Origin: Candidatus Saccharimonadota bacterium
GTDB lineage: Bacteria; Patescibacteriota; Saccharimonadia; Saccharimonadales; UBA4665
Assembly: GCA_028286245.1 (NCBI GenBank)
Contig: JAQBRY010000004.1
Span: 1-64,000 of the forward strand
DNA length: 64,000 nt
Direction of reading: 5' to 3'
Shown: positions 18,548 to 27,261 of the stretch, one piece after another
Numbering within the stretch: position 1 is the stretch's first letter
How the letters are laid out: each line of letters begins with the position of its first letter
Translations under genes and position numbers: made by a program
The notes under the pieces: generated by a model
Databases searched by the model: none
Seen by the model: the letters and a program-made list of their open reading frames with translations, nothing else
Told to the model about the DNA's origin: nothing

Positions 18548-19234
18548 ATGCCTGACACCATGGAGCAAAGAATTGCCGATTTTCTAAAGAAGTACCCAAC
18601 TAAGAGCTTCAAAAAAGGCGAAATTATAATATTTCAGGGCGAGGCACCCCGCTCCGCCTATGTTGTTAAAGCTGGCATTGTCAAAGCTTATAACTTGAGT
18701 GTTAATGGTGATGAGAAACCTGTTGAATTCTACAGCGAAAACGCGCCCTTTCCTGGCAGCTGGATATATGGCAAAGTACCCAGTGCTATTTACTACTACG
18801 AGGCATTTACAAACGATGTTGTCCTGAGCGTTATTCCCCGCGAGGAGTATACCGACTTTATCCGTTCAGACAAGGCATTGTTATCTGACGAACTGGAGCG
18901 TTATGTTACCAGCCAGCTCGGCAATTCCATGCGTTTAAACGCGCTGCAGCACTCCAGGGCGAGCGACAAGCTCATCTACACTCTGCACTACCTAGCCCTG
19001 AGCCACGGAAAGAATGTTGGCCAGCAGCTCGTAGAAATTACGCTGGACCTGACACACCAGGACTTTGCTAACCTTACGGGCCTTACCCGCGAAACCGCTG
19101 CCACCGAACTCAATAAGCTCAAACACCAAGGTGTTATTTCCTACAGCAAGAGTATGCCCTATCGCCTGGACGTTGGTAAGCTCATCAACCTGCTCAACGA
19201 CCAATACATCGCAGATATCCAAGTTAAGCTCTAG
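18548..19234 (+). CDS. Crp/Fnr-family transcription regulator
   Basis: 228 residues. The N-terminal cyclic-nucleotide-binding-type beta-barrel (residues ~15-110, with GEIIIFQGEAPRSAYVVKAGIVK) is followed by a long dimer helix and a winged helix whose recognition region is DFANLTGLTRETAATELNKL. There are no clustered cysteines for an Fe-S centre, and the cAMP-binding Arg/Thr motif of true Crp is not evident, so the ligand is unknown. It sits between the LCP gene and a long palindrome that may end its transcript. Confidence 0.88.
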   Translation: MPDTMEQRIADFLKKYPTKSFKKGEIIIFQGEAPRSAYVVKAGIVKAYNLSVNGDEKPVEFYSENAPFPGSWIYGKVPSAIYYYEAFTNDVVLSVIPREEYTDFIRSDKALLSDELERYVTSQLGNSMRLNALQHSRASDKLIYTLHYLALSHGKNVGQQLVEITLDLTHQDFANLTGLTRETAATELNKLKHQGVISYSKSMPYRLDVGKLINLLNDQYIADIQVKL

Positions 19235-19246
19235 CACATCAGCTTG

Positions 19247-19348
19247 GGCGCTGTGGGTGTAAAACACATTACGACGCAGATGCTTTATCTTCGCTTCGCT
19301 TGATACGCCCGTGCTGCGCGTCTAGATGTGTTTTACACCCACAGCGCC
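19247..19348. repeat. long palindromic element 1
   Basis: A perfect 23-bp inverted repeat (19247-19269 with 19326-19348, arm beginning GGCGCTGTGGGTG) encloses a 56-base core. The core has its own weaker stem (GACGCAG / CTGCGCGTC). The core is about 85% identical, in the opposite orientation, to the core of element 2 at 20078-20175; shared blocks are GCAGATGCTT, CTTCGCT and ACGCCCGTGCTGCGCG. The arms of the two elements differ. It lies just after the Crp-like gene and may also act as a terminator. Confidence 0.85.
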
Positions 19349-19385
19349 GAAAGAGCTTTCCTGAGTACTGTAGCTAACTTTTTGC

Positions 19386-19391
19386 TATAGT
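19386..19391 (+). promoter_or_regulatory. -10 box, leaderless start at 19398
   Basis: TATAGT ends six bases before the ATG. Confidence 0.5.
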
Positions 19392-19397
19392 AAGAGC

Positions 19398-19976
19398 ATG
19401 CAACACGTGCTCGTTATCGCCGGCCTAATCATAGGCATTATCTCTCCTATTACCTATATTGTTAGTATTACACGTGGTACTTCGAAACCACATCGAACGA
19501 CACGGTTTGTGTTTCTGTTTGTAGTCTTACTAAATCTTTTCGGTACTATTGCCGATCATGGCAATTTTGGCTCTATTGCCATCGACACCCTATTTGTCAT
19601 ACAGTCAGTGGTAATCTTTGCCATGAGCCTGAAACGTGGCATGGGCGGTATGAGCCCTTTTGATATCATCTGTTTGATCTTGGCAGTTATCGGACTGGTA
19701 GCGTGGCAAGTTTCCGGTAATGCAAGCTATGGCATTGCGCTGTCCATTGGTGCTGGAATCATCGCATATATCCCGGCGTACATCAAAACTTGGAAGCGCC
19801 CCGAAACCGAGTCACCGTGGCTCTATATTACTGGCGGCCTTGCTTCGGTAATGACACTATTTGGTTATTCTATTAGTGCCACCTCGAGCTTCCAGATTTA
19901 CAATGCAGCAATTTGTGTGGGCATGCTGGTCTGTATCTACAAGACTAAGGTGTACCCTTTCAGTAAGTCAGCATAA
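19398..19976 (+). CDS. small polytopic membrane protein with two PQ-loop-like repeats
   Basis: 192 residues, about six membrane helices in two similar halves. Each half has a Pro-x-x-Tyr near a basic loop: ISPITYIVSITRGTSKPHRT near residue 16 and AYIPAYIKTWKRPETE near residue 127. Pro-x-x-Tyr in duplicated three-helix units recalls SWEET/PQ-loop transporters, but family membership is not certain. The gene alone is flanked by palindromic elements 1 and 2, whose cores face each other. It has a leaderless-type promoter. Confidence 0.65.
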   Translation: MQHVLVIAGLIIGIISPITYIVSITRGTSKPHRTTRFVFLFVVLLNLFGTIADHGNFGSIAIDTLFVIQSVVIFAMSLKRGMGGMSPFDIICLILAVIGLVAWQVSGNASYGIALSIGAGIIAYIPAYIKTWKRPETESPWLYITGGLASVMTLFGYSISATSSFQIYNAAICVGMLVCIYKTKVYPFSKSA

Positions 19977-19981
19977 CATCT

Positions 19982-20003
19982 ACCCTTAACGTGCGTTGAG
20001 GGT
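19982..20003 (+). other. small hairpin after the 19398 gene
   Basis: ACCCTTAAC / GTTGAGGGT with a GTGC loop, just after the stop codon. No T run follows, so it is a weak or Rho-dependent terminator candidate at best. Confidence 0.35.
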
Positions 20004-20077
20004 GTCACCCTTGCCATCGCCAATGTAACGTCGGGCATAGACACTGAAATCCCATAATGAACTCAAAGAAAGCTTAG

Positions 20078-20175
20078 GCGCTTTGTGCCTTAGGGTATTG
20101 TGGCGCGCAGCACGGGCGTGCCGAGCATAGCGAAGGCTAAGCATCTGCGCCATAATACCCTAAGGTCAAAGGGCC
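20078..20175. repeat. long palindromic element 2
   Basis: Imperfect inverted repeat of about 29 bp (20078-20106 with 20147-20175; the best part is CCTTAGGGTATT..TGGCGC) around a 40-base core. The core is the reverse complement of the element 1 core, with 16 identical bases in one block (ACGCCCGTGCTGCGCG on the minus strand). It lies between the convergent 19398 and 20184 genes and its right arm reaches close to the latter's stop. Confidence 0.82.
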
Positions 20176-20183
20176 ACAACTGC

Positions 20184-20567
20184 TTAGGCTTTGACGGGGG
20201 AATCGGCTTCGAGGGCTTCGTTTATAACCTTGGCAAGGTTGTGCGGAGCGGTCCAGGACTTGATAATACAGCGGTGGGCACCGAGCTTGTAGGCTTCGGC
20301 TACTTCCGGAGAGTTTTCCATGTTGGTAAAAATTAGGACTTTGACAGCTGGATGCGCCTTAAGATCAAAGTGCTGCAAAAATTCCAGGCCACCCATAATT
20401 GGCATGAGAAGGTCCAGAAGGATAAGGTTAGGTTCAAAGTCTTTGAGCTTGTCGAGAGCCTCTTGGCCGTCAAAAGCGGACTCAACAGTATATCCTTGAT
20501 TCTCGAGGATGATACAGTATGCATTATTTAGATCTTTGTCGTCCTCAACTACTAAAATGTTCGCCAC
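20184..20567 (-). CDS. single-domain (CheY-like) response regulator
   Basis: 127 residues, receiver domain only. VVEDDKDL gives the acidic pocket, LLDLLMP the phospho-acceptor Asp52, FTNME the Thr position, and CIIKSW the conserved Lys. No output domain follows, so it must act through protein contacts or as a phosphorelay intermediate. It is the last gene of a four-gene minus-strand group with the PAS histidine kinase upstream (66 bases), the likely phospho-donor. Confidence 0.9.
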   Translation of the reverse strand: MANILVVEDDKDLNNAYCIILENQGYTVESAFDGQEALDKLKDFEPNLILLDLLMPIMGGLEFLQHFDLKAHPAVKVLIFTNMENSPEVAEAYKLGAHRCIIKSWTAPHNLAKVINEALEADSPVKA

Positions 20568-20633
20568 ATTTGCTCCTTAGCGATTACTACTTATAGTTAT
20601 ACCACGTGCCTTATCTTAAACGTATAAGAAATT

Positions 20634-21791
20634 TTACATCTTTACGGCTTTTTTTGGCGGTGCTTTAGTTAATGGCTTGGTCTTACGCTCTTTTGGCAGT
20701 GTAAAATAAAAACTGGTGCCCTTTCCTTCTGTGCTTTCGAACCAGATTTTACCGTTTAGCCGCTCTAGCAAGCCTTTTACCAAGTAAAGACCCAGCCCGG
20801 TGCCTGTTGTTTCTCGTTTAACGGTATTCTGTGCCCGAAAGAACTTACTAAAGACCTGATCGTGCGAATGCTCCGGGATACCCCAGCCATTATCGTGCAC
20901 GCTAAAGAGTACGTCCCTGGCGCGCCCCTGCACCTCTACCCGTATTGCACCGCCCTCCGAAGTGTATTTAATGGCGTTGGTAATAAGATTGGTAATAATT
21001 TCCTTTAGGATAAGGCTGTCGGTTTTAATGGTGCTGCTTATACGGCCTCTGTGCTTAAGCGAAACGGTAATTTCCTTTTCGTTGGCCGCTAAAGCTAACT
21101 CTTTTATGACTTCCTCACAAACACGTTCGCCCTTGAGTACCTTGGGCACTATGTTGATTGTCCCGCTTTCGATGCGGGTAATGTTTAGCAGTGTACTAAT
21201 GAGTTCATTCATACGGTTAGACGCCGTAATAATGGTGCGTAGAGACTTCTTTTGGGCCGGTGTGACCTCACCCATGTAGCCGTCGACCAGCATGTGCGAG
21301 TATGTTTTGATTGCCGACAGGGGTGTGCGCAGCTGGTGCGATGCTAACGATATAAATTCGCTCTTCATACGGTCCACCTCTTCTTCGAAGGTGATATCGC
21401 GGAACACCTCGATGGCGCCAATGGGCCGGTTTTCGAGCAGGATTGGCGAAACGGTGATAATTACCGGTAGTGTATCGCCGTTTTTTCGGCGATAAAACAT
21501 TTTTTCTGTAACGGATTTACCTGTCAGGAATGCTTTTGTAATGGGGCGGTCAATAAGATTTACCGGCACATTTCGATCAGTTAAAGCCAGGATTTTCTTA
21601 GGAAACCATTCTCCAAGGAGTTCCTTTTCTGAATAGCCGAGGGTCGCCAGAGCTATTGGATTTATGCGGGTAATTTTGCCGAATTCATCAGTTGCAATGG
21701 CGCCTTCGCCAATACTGCTAAATAGTGCTTCGGCTTGCGCGCGCTGCTCTTGGGCATGTTGAATAGTAAGGGACTTTTTTTGATCTGCCAT
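20634..21791 (-). CDS. PAS-domain sensor histidine kinase
   Basis: 385 residues, no membrane helix, so cytoplasmic. A PAS domain covers residues ~22-135 (IGEGAIATDEFGKITRINP, then the YRRKNGD turn and the IEVFRDIT ending). The dimerisation domain has SLASHQLRTPLSAIKTY with His152, followed by N-box (LITNAIKY), G1 (DNGWGIP) and G2 (GTGLGLYLVKGLL) of the ATPase domain. It resembles hybrid-free light, oxygen or redox sensors of the PAS type; the ligand is unknown. Five bases separate it from the 21797 gene upstream. Confidence 0.92.
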   Translation of the reverse strand: MADQKKSLTIQHAQEQRAQAEALFSSIGEGAIATDEFGKITRINPIALATLGYSEKELLGEWFPKKILALTDRNVPVNLIDRPITKAFLTGKSVTEKMFYRRKNGDTLPVIITVSPILLENRPIGAIEVFRDITFEEEVDRMKSEFISLASHQLRTPLSAIKTYSHMLVDGYMGEVTPAQKKSLRTIITASNRMNELISTLLNITRIESGTINIVPKVLKGERVCEEVIKELALAANEKEITVSLKHRGRISSTIKTDSLILKEIITNLITNAIKYTSEGGAIRVEVQGRARDVLFSVHDNGWGIPEHSHDQVFSKFFRAQNTVKRETTGTGLGLYLVKGLLERLNGKIWFESTEGKGTSFYFTLPKERKTKPLTKAPPKKAVKM

Positions 21792-21796
21792 AGTCT

Positions 21797-22060
21797 TTAC
21801 TCGGTAACCTTAGGATTACGTGTTAGGCGACGTAACTGCGTCATATACTCCTCTATGATTTCACTGTCATCGGTAATAAGGGATACGGCTACTCTGATCC
21901 AGTCGATTAGCATTAACAGGTCCTCGTTAGAGATGTCTTCTGGTTTTTTATCAAGGTGGTTTTGTACCTGCCGTGCAATAAAGCGATCGGCAGCCGGCCC
22001 CAGATATACGTGCGTTACACGAACGACGCGGGCATAAAGAAGGTTGTCTGGGTCAGACAT
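21797..22060 (-). CDS. small hypothetical protein in the PAS kinase operon
   Basis: 87 residues, probably all-helical, acidic at the C-terminal half (LITDDSEIIEEYMTQL). A YLGPAADRFIARQVQNHL segment near residue 20 looks like a conserved core. No catalytic motif is visible. Between the membrane protein gene (2 bases upstream) and the PAS kinase (5 bases downstream), it is surely co-transcribed, so it may be an accessory of the kinase or of the membrane protein. Confidence 0.65.
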   Translation of the reverse strand: MSDPDNLLYARVVRVTHVYLGPAADRFIARQVQNHLDKKPEDISNEDLLMLIDWIRVAVSLITDDSEIIEEYMTQLRRLTRNPKVTE

Positions 22061-22062
22061 AA

Positions 22063-22998
22063 TTAAACTTCTTCGATCCGTTTAAGTTTTTTAGCGCCAA
22101 AGGCAATAGCCATAAAGCCCCCAACCATGACGGCCCGAACAATATACGAAATAACCAGTGATGCATTGAGTGAAAGATAGCCGCGTCGGGGCAAAATGGC
22201 GCTTACATACTGCAGGGCTATAAAGCTTACAATAACCACCACAATGCCATACCCTATTAGCTTTAAGGCCTGCTTGTAAATATGACCATCAACATGCCTG
22301 GAATAGAGGATCAGCTCGTAGCCGGCCAGTAGCCCGATGAACCAAGAATATAAAAACGGAATGGTAATGGTCAGCAGCATCAACCAGAGCGGCAAGAAGT
22401 AGGGGTTATTTGTTGAGCCAATACTTTGCAGATCAAAGTGACGGAATGTTAAAAAGCAGTACAGCACGCCTAGCAGAACAAATACCATAATAATGACTTT
22501 TGACTGTGACAGCGAAGCTTTAATATTACTAATAGTGGTCAGTCCTCTTGAGCCAATACTCACGATAGTAAAGCCGATGAGAGGAACCAGCAGCCCGAGA
22601 TAATTGTTAATTATGATAGCCGTAGAATGGAAGCCCCGGTGATCGTTGGAAATGGTGTTAAGTATTATAGAAATTATAGAAATAATAGGCATGCCGTAGG
22701 CTAACCACTTAAGACCGGTACTGAGGGAAGAAAATTCCTCACCTTCGGTAGTAGTCTTAATGAGTGCCGCGTAATCCCGCAGCTTGGCATAGCCGTAAAA
22801 AGCTGCAAACCATATAAGGACGTAGGGGGCTAAAATTGCAAACAGTAGGATATGGTACTGGGCGGCGTCGAGGTTATAGATGGACATTACTATTTTATTT
22901 GCCGGCAAGAATAACACGAGGCCAAAATATATAATGGTGAGAAGTGCGTATGCTCGTAGGGGTGTGCTCAACATCTTCAGTAATTGCAATAGTCTCAT
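22063..22998 (-). CDS. polytopic membrane protein of unknown function
   Basis: 311 residues with about eight hydrophobic helices and a short basic C-terminus (GAKKLKRIEEV). No recognised family. It is the first gene of the group with the 87-residue protein, the PAS kinase and the CheY-like protein, which suggests it takes part in the same signalling process, perhaps as the membrane partner of a cytoplasmic kinase. AAAGG precedes the start codon. Confidence 0.65.
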   Translation of the reverse strand: MRLLQLLKMLSTPLRAYALLTIIYFGLVLFLPANKIVMSIYNLDAAQYHILLFAILAPYVLIWFAAFYGYAKLRDYAALIKTTTEGEEFSSLSTGLKWLAYGMPIISIISIILNTISNDHRGFHSTAIIINNYLGLLVPLIGFTIVSIGSRGLTTISNIKASLSQSKVIIMVFVLLGVLYCFLTFRHFDLQSIGSTNNPYFLPLWLMLLTITIPFLYSWFIGLLAGYELILYSRHVDGHIYKQALKLIGYGIVVVIVSFIALQYVSAILPRRGYLSLNASLVISYIVRAVMVGGFMAIAFGAKKLKRIEEV

Positions 22999-23118
22999 CA
23001 GCGCCTTTCAGTATTCATCTTTATTATTATACATAAACAGCGGTCGCTGGATAGTTAATTATCTCGCAGGCATTTAATTACGCTTGTGCTTTAATAGACT
23101 GCCAGTAATAATACAGTT

Positions 23119-24072
23119 GTGCAGTCAAAAAAACCTCAGCCGAACTCTCGTTTGTATCTTATGCCCGCTATCAGTATTGCCATTGTACTCTTAGTTGGGT
23201 TTATCCTTATGGGCAGTGCCAATAGTCTGCAATCCAGCTGGACTACCCTGCAGCAGGTTAATTTTAGCCTTTTTGCGTTGGACGTGGCCTTATTTGGGCT
23301 TACTTTTGTTGCGGCCAGTCTTACCTATGGCTTTTTAGCTCAAAAGCCACTGGTATACCATCAAACACTGCTAGTAGCGGTTTCCAGTGCGTTTAGTGGT
23401 AAATTATTACCGGCTGGCACCGGGGGTGTTGCCACCTACTATCTGTATCTTCGACGTAAGGGGCATAGCGTGGGCCAGGCGGGGTCGGTGGCAGCTGCCA
23501 ACAACAGCATTGGCGCTCTGGCCCACGCTGCCCTGATAGTGATTATTATTCTGATTCGTCCGCAAAGCTTTGCCGGCTTTACCACTCCGCGCGTCTCGGG
23601 GCCGCTACTAGGGATCGTAGTCGCTGCAGCGGTGCTTCTAGGAGTGCTAGGCATAGTTTTTAGCAGTCGTCTGGCCGGTATGGCGAGCAGTGCCTGGGGC
23701 GATCTGCAGCGAGTTCTGGCTACGTATCGCTCGCACCCTTTGCGCATTGCCGGCGCTTTTGGCAGCTCTCTGTGCGTAACCCTGGTGTACGCCAGCTGCT
23801 TGCAATTAGCACTGCTTGCCGTGGGCGGATCGCTGAGTATATTTGCGACACTCGCAATCTTTACGCTCGGGGCGGCCGCCTCAGGAGTTGCCCCCACTCC
23901 CGGTGGCGTCGGGGCCGTTGAGGCAGGATTAGTAGCTGGCTTTGTAGGCTATGGCATTTCGGCGCCGCTTGCCCTAGCGGCGGCAGTTATTTATCGGTTA
24001 GTTAGCTTTTGGATACCCTTTGCCGTCGGCAGCTTGGCCATTATTTTTGCCCGGCAAAAGAAGTTACTGTAA
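23119..24072 (+). CDS. UPF0104/lysylphosphatidylglycerol-synthase-type membrane protein
   Basis: 317 residues, eight or nine hydrophobic helices, GTG start. Family motifs: [22 protein letters not shown] near residue 95 (in parts [14 protein letters not shown]) and [20 protein letters not shown] near residue 258, which match the MprF flippase-like domain. Probably moves or exposes lipids; substrate unknown. A second member of the family lies at 13404-14300. The stop codon region overlaps the end of the convergent isomerase gene by nine bases. Confidence 0.82.
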   Translation: MQSKKPQPNSRLYLMPAISIAIVLLVGFILMGSANSLQSSWTTLQQVNFSLFALDVALFGLTFVAASLTYGFLAQKPLVYHQTLLVAVSSAFSGKLLPAGTGGVATYYLYLRRKGHSVGQAGSVAAANNSIGALAHAALIVIIILIRPQSFAGFTTPRVSGPLLGIVVAAAVLLGVLGIVFSSRLAGMASSAWGDLQRVLATYRSHPLRIAGAFGSSLCVTLVYASCLQLALLAVGGSLSIFATLAIFTLGAAASGVAPTPGGVGAVEAGLVAGFVGYGISAPLALAAAVIYRLVSFWIPFAVGSLAIIFARQKKLL

Positions 24073-25674
24073 ATTGTAATATTTGTCGATTAATTGGGCC
24101 GTTGAGCTGTCTTGATCATGGTTTTGATGGCTGGCTAGCTGCTGGTAGATGTCCTTAGCCAGCACCTTACCGAGCTCTACTCCCCACTGGTCAAACGAAT
24201 TAACATCCCAGATAACTCCCTGTACAAAAATTTTATGTTCGTAGAGTGCAATTAATTGGCCAAGCGTACCCGGCGTCAGCTTGGCTATAAGCAGAGTGTT
24301 CGTGGGTCGGTTGCCCTCAAAAGTCTTGTGAGCAAGCAACGCCTCGGGTACCTGCTCAACTCTAAGCTCTTCGGGAGTTTTGCCAAACGCCAGTGCTTTT
24401 GTTTGTGCAAATAAATTGGCGACGAGCTTATCGTGATGCGTACCGAGTGCATGCAAGGGCTGTATAAAACCGATAAAGTCACACGGTATCATCCGGGTAC
24501 CTTGGTGAATTAGTTGGTAGAACGCATGCTGGCCATTGGTACCCGGCTCACCCCAAATGACTGGCCCAGTGGTGTAGTTAACCCGCTCACCGTTCTTGGT
24601 AACCGACTTTCCATTGCTCTCCATATTGCCCTGCTGAAAATATGCAGCAAAGCGACTCAAGTACTGGTCGTAGGGCAAAATAGCTTCTGTTTGAGCACCA
24701 TAAAAATTGCCGTACCAAATGCCTAGCAGGGCCATAATGACAGGCATATTCTGCTCCAGCGGCGCAGTTTTAAAGTGTTGATCCATCTGATAGAATCCTA
24801 TGAGCATTTCATTAAAATGTTCGGGACCGATGGCGATCATAATTGATAAACCGATGGCACTGGTAAGCGAGTAACGCCCGCCAACCCAATCCCAAAAGGC
24901 AAACATATTTTTAGTGTCAATGCCAAAGGAAGTCACTTCGCGAGCATTGGTGGAGACGGCTACAAAATGCTTGGCGACGGCAGCATCATTGCCGAGGGCA
25001 CTCACTAGCCACTCGCGGGCTGTGCGTGCATTGGTCATCGTTTCGTCGGTAGTAAAGGTTTTGGAGGCAATAATAAAAAGCGTTTCTGCTGCGTCAAGCT
25101 CGCGAGTAACCTCGTAAAAATGATTAGCATCAATGTTTGAGATAAATTGCAGGTTTAGATTACGGTCACTATAGTCTTTAAGTGCCTCGCTAACCATCAC
25201 CGGTCCCAGGTCTGAGCCGCCAATGCCAATGTTTACAATATTTTTGATGGCTTTGCCGGTAAAGCCACGCCATTCTCGGCTGCGGATAGCTTGGCTAAAG
25301 TCTGCCATTTGGGCAAGTACCTGCCGAACTTCCGGCATAACATCTTTGCCATCGACGAGTACTGGTTGATTGCCCTGATTGCGTAGTGCCGTGTGCAATA
25401 CGGCGCGGTCTTCGGTGGTATTTATTTTTTGCCCGGCAAACATGGCGTCGCGTGCCTGCTCAACGCCCCGCGCTCGGGCGAGTTCTAAAAGCAAATCCCG
25501 GCCGGTGGAAGTAATACGATTTTTTGAATAATCTAAAAATATATCAAGTGCGCTCAAGCTAAACGATTGTGCTCTAGTACTGTCAACTGCAAAGTAATCA
25601 CGCAGATGATCCGTCTTGGTGTGCTCATATTCATTTTGTAAGGCCTGCCACTCTGGTAAATCGATTAGTCCCAT
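24064..25674 (-). CDS. pgi: glucose-6-phosphate isomerase
   Basis: Cytoplasmic enzyme interconverting glucose 6-phosphate and fructose 6-phosphate. 536 residues, typical of the long GPI form. Signatures: [18 protein letters not shown] (phosphate-binding), [30 protein letters not shown] with the catalytic His, and [13 protein letters not shown] with the catalytic Lys near residue 505. The start ATG is preceded by GGGGG-type ribosome site and a TGATATAGT promoter box at 25697-25702. It points to sugar-phosphate metabolism. Confidence 0.96.
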   Translation of the reverse strand: MGLIDLPEWQALQNEYEHTKTDHLRDYFAVDSTRAQSFSLSALDIFLDYSKNRITSTGRDLLLELARARGVEQARDAMFAGQKINTTEDRAVLHTALRNQGNQPVLVDGKDVMPEVRQVLAQMADFSQAIRSREWRGFTGKAIKNIVNIGIGGSDLGPVMVSEALKDYSDRNLNLQFISNIDANHFYEVTRELDAAETLFIIASKTFTTDETMTNARTAREWLVSALGNDAAVAKHFVAVSTNAREVTSFGIDTKNMFAFWDWVGGRYSLTSAIGLSIMIAIGPEHFNEMLIGFYQMDQHFKTAPLEQNMPVIMALLGIWYGNFYGAQTEAILPYDQYLSRFAAYFQQGNMESNGKSVTKNGERVNYTTGPVIWGEPGTNGQHAFYQLIHQGTRMIPCDFIGFIQPLHALGTHHDKLVANLFAQTKALAFGKTPEELRVEQVPEALLAHKTFEGNRPTNTLLIAKLTPGTLGQLIALYEHKIFVQGVIWDVNSFDQWGVELGKVLAKDIYQQLASHQNHDQDSSTAQLIDKYYNLQ

Positions 25675-25696
25675 ACTATCCCCCTCGTTTCACTCC

Positions 25697-25702
25697 ACTA
25701 TA
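25697..25702 (-). promoter_or_regulatory. extended -10 box of pgi
   Basis: TGA-TATAGT, 22 bases before the ATG; here a leader with a ribosome site is kept. Confidence 0.5.
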
Positions 25703-25720
25703 TCATTACCAGTGTCTAAA

Positions 25721-26041
25721 TTAGCTGTTACTCAAAGTCACTTCGTAACAAACGCAGCCGCTAAAACCTACTACAGCGCTATGGGGCAGGTGCGCAGGAA
25801 TGTCTAAGGTATCGCCGGCCTGCAAGTAAAAGACTTTGTTATCGGCCGTAAATGTAATCGAGCCTTCCACGCAGTATATTTGGCGGTTGGTGTCGTGGGT
25901 GTGCAGATCAAATATGTACCCGCTTTCCTGCGTCCAGCGCTCACCTTCGCTGTCATCATCATCGTGATCGGAAAGTGCGGCCGTTAATTCCTCTTCGGAA
26001 GATTCATAGGTGCGTGACCAGCGATATTTTTTGAGTTCCAT
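25721..26041 (-). CDS. cupin-fold protein
   Basis: 106 residues, a single small beta-barrel. FDLHTHDTNRQIYCVEGSITF fits cupin motif 1 (His, His, Glu pattern) and YLQAGDTLDIPAHLPHSA fits motif 2 with the metal-binding His. An acidic insertion (SDHDDDDSEGE) precedes the barrel. Cupins of this size often bind a metal and sense or trim small molecules; the substrate is not deducible. A TATACT box six bases from the ATG supports the start. Confidence 0.85.
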   Translation of the reverse strand: MELKKYRWSRTYESSEEELTAALSDHDDDDSEGERWTQESGYIFDLHTHDTNRQIYCVEGSITFTADNKVFYLQAGDTLDIPAHLPHSAVVGFSGCVCYEVTLSNS

Positions 26042-26047
26042 TCAAGC

Positions 26048-26053
26048 AGTATA
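26048..26053 (-). promoter_or_regulatory. -10 box, leaderless start of cupin gene
   Basis: TATACT ends six bases before the ATG at 26041. Confidence 0.6.
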
Positions 26054-26138
26054 CCATCGCCGATTACAGCGTAAGTTAATTAACAGCGACGGCAACAATG
26101 GCTCGTTACTATTAGGTGGATTAAATAAGGAGATTTCC

Positions 26139-26759
26139 ATGCCTGACACTGCCGCTGTTCCACTAAAAGCTTTTGCGCTTACTTGTAGCCTCAAATCTTC
26201 GCCAGCCGAATCGTCGGCTGAACTCTTGGCCCAACAAGTGCTTGATGCGCTGGCCGAGCATGACGTAACAGGTGAACTGCTGAGAGCGGTTGACTACAAC
26301 ATTGCCCCCGGAGTAGAAACCGATATGGGTGAGGGTGACGATTGGCCGCAGCTTAGGCAAAAAATGTTAGAGGCTGACATATTTATTATTGCCACGCCAA
26401 CCTGGGTTGGGCAAATGTCGAGCATTGCTAATAGGATAGCCGAACGGCTTGATGCTGAGCTGTCAGAAAAGGATGACGAGGGTCGCTTACTTACATATGG
26501 CAAGGTAGCGGCGGTGGCAGTAGTGGGTAATGAAGACGGGGCTCATAAAATATGTGCTGACCTGTATCAAATACTTAATGACGTTGGTTTTACACTGGCC
26601 GCCGGTGCAGGCACCTACTGGAACGGTCAGGCCATGGGCTCGGTGGATTATAAGGATTTAGACGAAACACCGGAAGCAGTGGCAACTACCACAAAAACTC
26701 TGGCGGCAAATGCTGCTCATCTAGCTCGCCAGCTTAAAGCAGCTAAGTATCCCGCCTAG
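26139..26759 (+). CDS. flavodoxin-fold NAD(P)H-dependent FMN reductase-like protein
   Basis: 206 residues from the ATG at 26139, chosen because AAGGAG lies at 26127-26132; an upstream in-frame ATG overlaps the cupin gene and is not conserved in character. The fold is shown by ALTCSLKSSPAESSAELLAQQVL (phosphate-loop region), FIIATPTWVGQMSSIANRIAERLD (flavin-binding loop) and VVGNEDGAHKICADLYQIL. Likely a flavin-dependent oxidoreductase in the cytoplasm. Its end overlaps by 17 bases the convergent 26743 gene. Confidence 0.85.
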   Translation: MPDTAAVPLKAFALTCSLKSSPAESSAELLAQQVLDALAEHDVTGELLRAVDYNIAPGVETDMGEGDDWPQLRQKMLEADIFIIATPTWVGQMSSIANRIAERLDAELSEKDDEGRLLTYGKVAAVAVVGNEDGAHKICADLYQILNDVGFTLAAGAGTYWNGQAMGSVDYKDLDETPEAVATTTKTLAANAAHLARQLKAAKYPA

Positions 26760-27261
26760 CCATATAACGCCTCCGTAATACCCCGCCAGCAAGCAGAACC
26801 ACAAGTGCTGCCATGCCTCCCAGTAGGCTTACCTTGGCAGCTGTATGATTACTGATGGTCTTCTGTCCCGCCCCGCGCTCAACCTGCTGATGGGCATCAT
26901 AATGCAAGCTCGTAATCCCGGGACGCTTAGCCTGGGCGGTAAGCTCAATGTGGTACAAGCCCTGTTCGGGGAAGATATAGTTAGTACTTACCGTTTGCTT
27001 GTTTACTGTTACAAAACTATTTGTTACCTTGCCGGAGGCGTTAATAATTTTAATACCAAACGAATAATTATCTGCCGGTTGCTCAAAGTCAAAAAAGAGT
27101 TGGCTGGCCTCACCGGCCACCGGATCGTCATCGGGTGTAATGTGAAAGACCACGCCGGTCTTGGCTGTGTCGTCTTTGATTACCACATGCGCGCTGGCAT
27201 TTCCCTGCAAGCCAAGGATTGCGGCAAATAGTATTGCTAGGATAATAAGTTGTTTATTCAT
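26743..27261 (-). CDS. exported protein with C-terminal membrane anchor, end of cyo operon
   Basis: 172 residues from the ATG at 27261, which overlaps the upstream gene's stop by eight bases. An N-terminal signal peptide (MNKQLIILAILFAAIL, cleavage near ASA-H) leads to a beta-rich outer domain with PDDDPVAGEASQLFFDFEQP, then a C-terminal helix (VSLLGGMAALVVLLAGGVL) and RRRY stop-transfer. The mature protein would start with His, which recalls copper-binding exported proteins of the CopC/YcnI/FixH kind, but no clear metal motif is seen. Placement after cyoE suggests a role in oxidase assembly or copper supply. Confidence 0.65.
   Translation of the reverse strand: MNKQLIILAILFAAILGLQGNASAHVVIKDDTAKTGVVFHITPDDDPVAGEASQLFFDFEQPADNYSFGIKIINASGKVTNSFVTVNKQTVSTNYIFPEQGLYHIELTAQAKRPGITSLHYDAHQQVERGAGQKTISNHTAAKVSLLGGMAALVVLLAGGVLRRRYMARRDT

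Noticed and set aside
26010-26138. Upstream start for the flavodoxin-like gene
   Set aside because: It would overlap the cupin gene and its promoter; AAGGAG before the ATG at 26139 decides for the shorter form.
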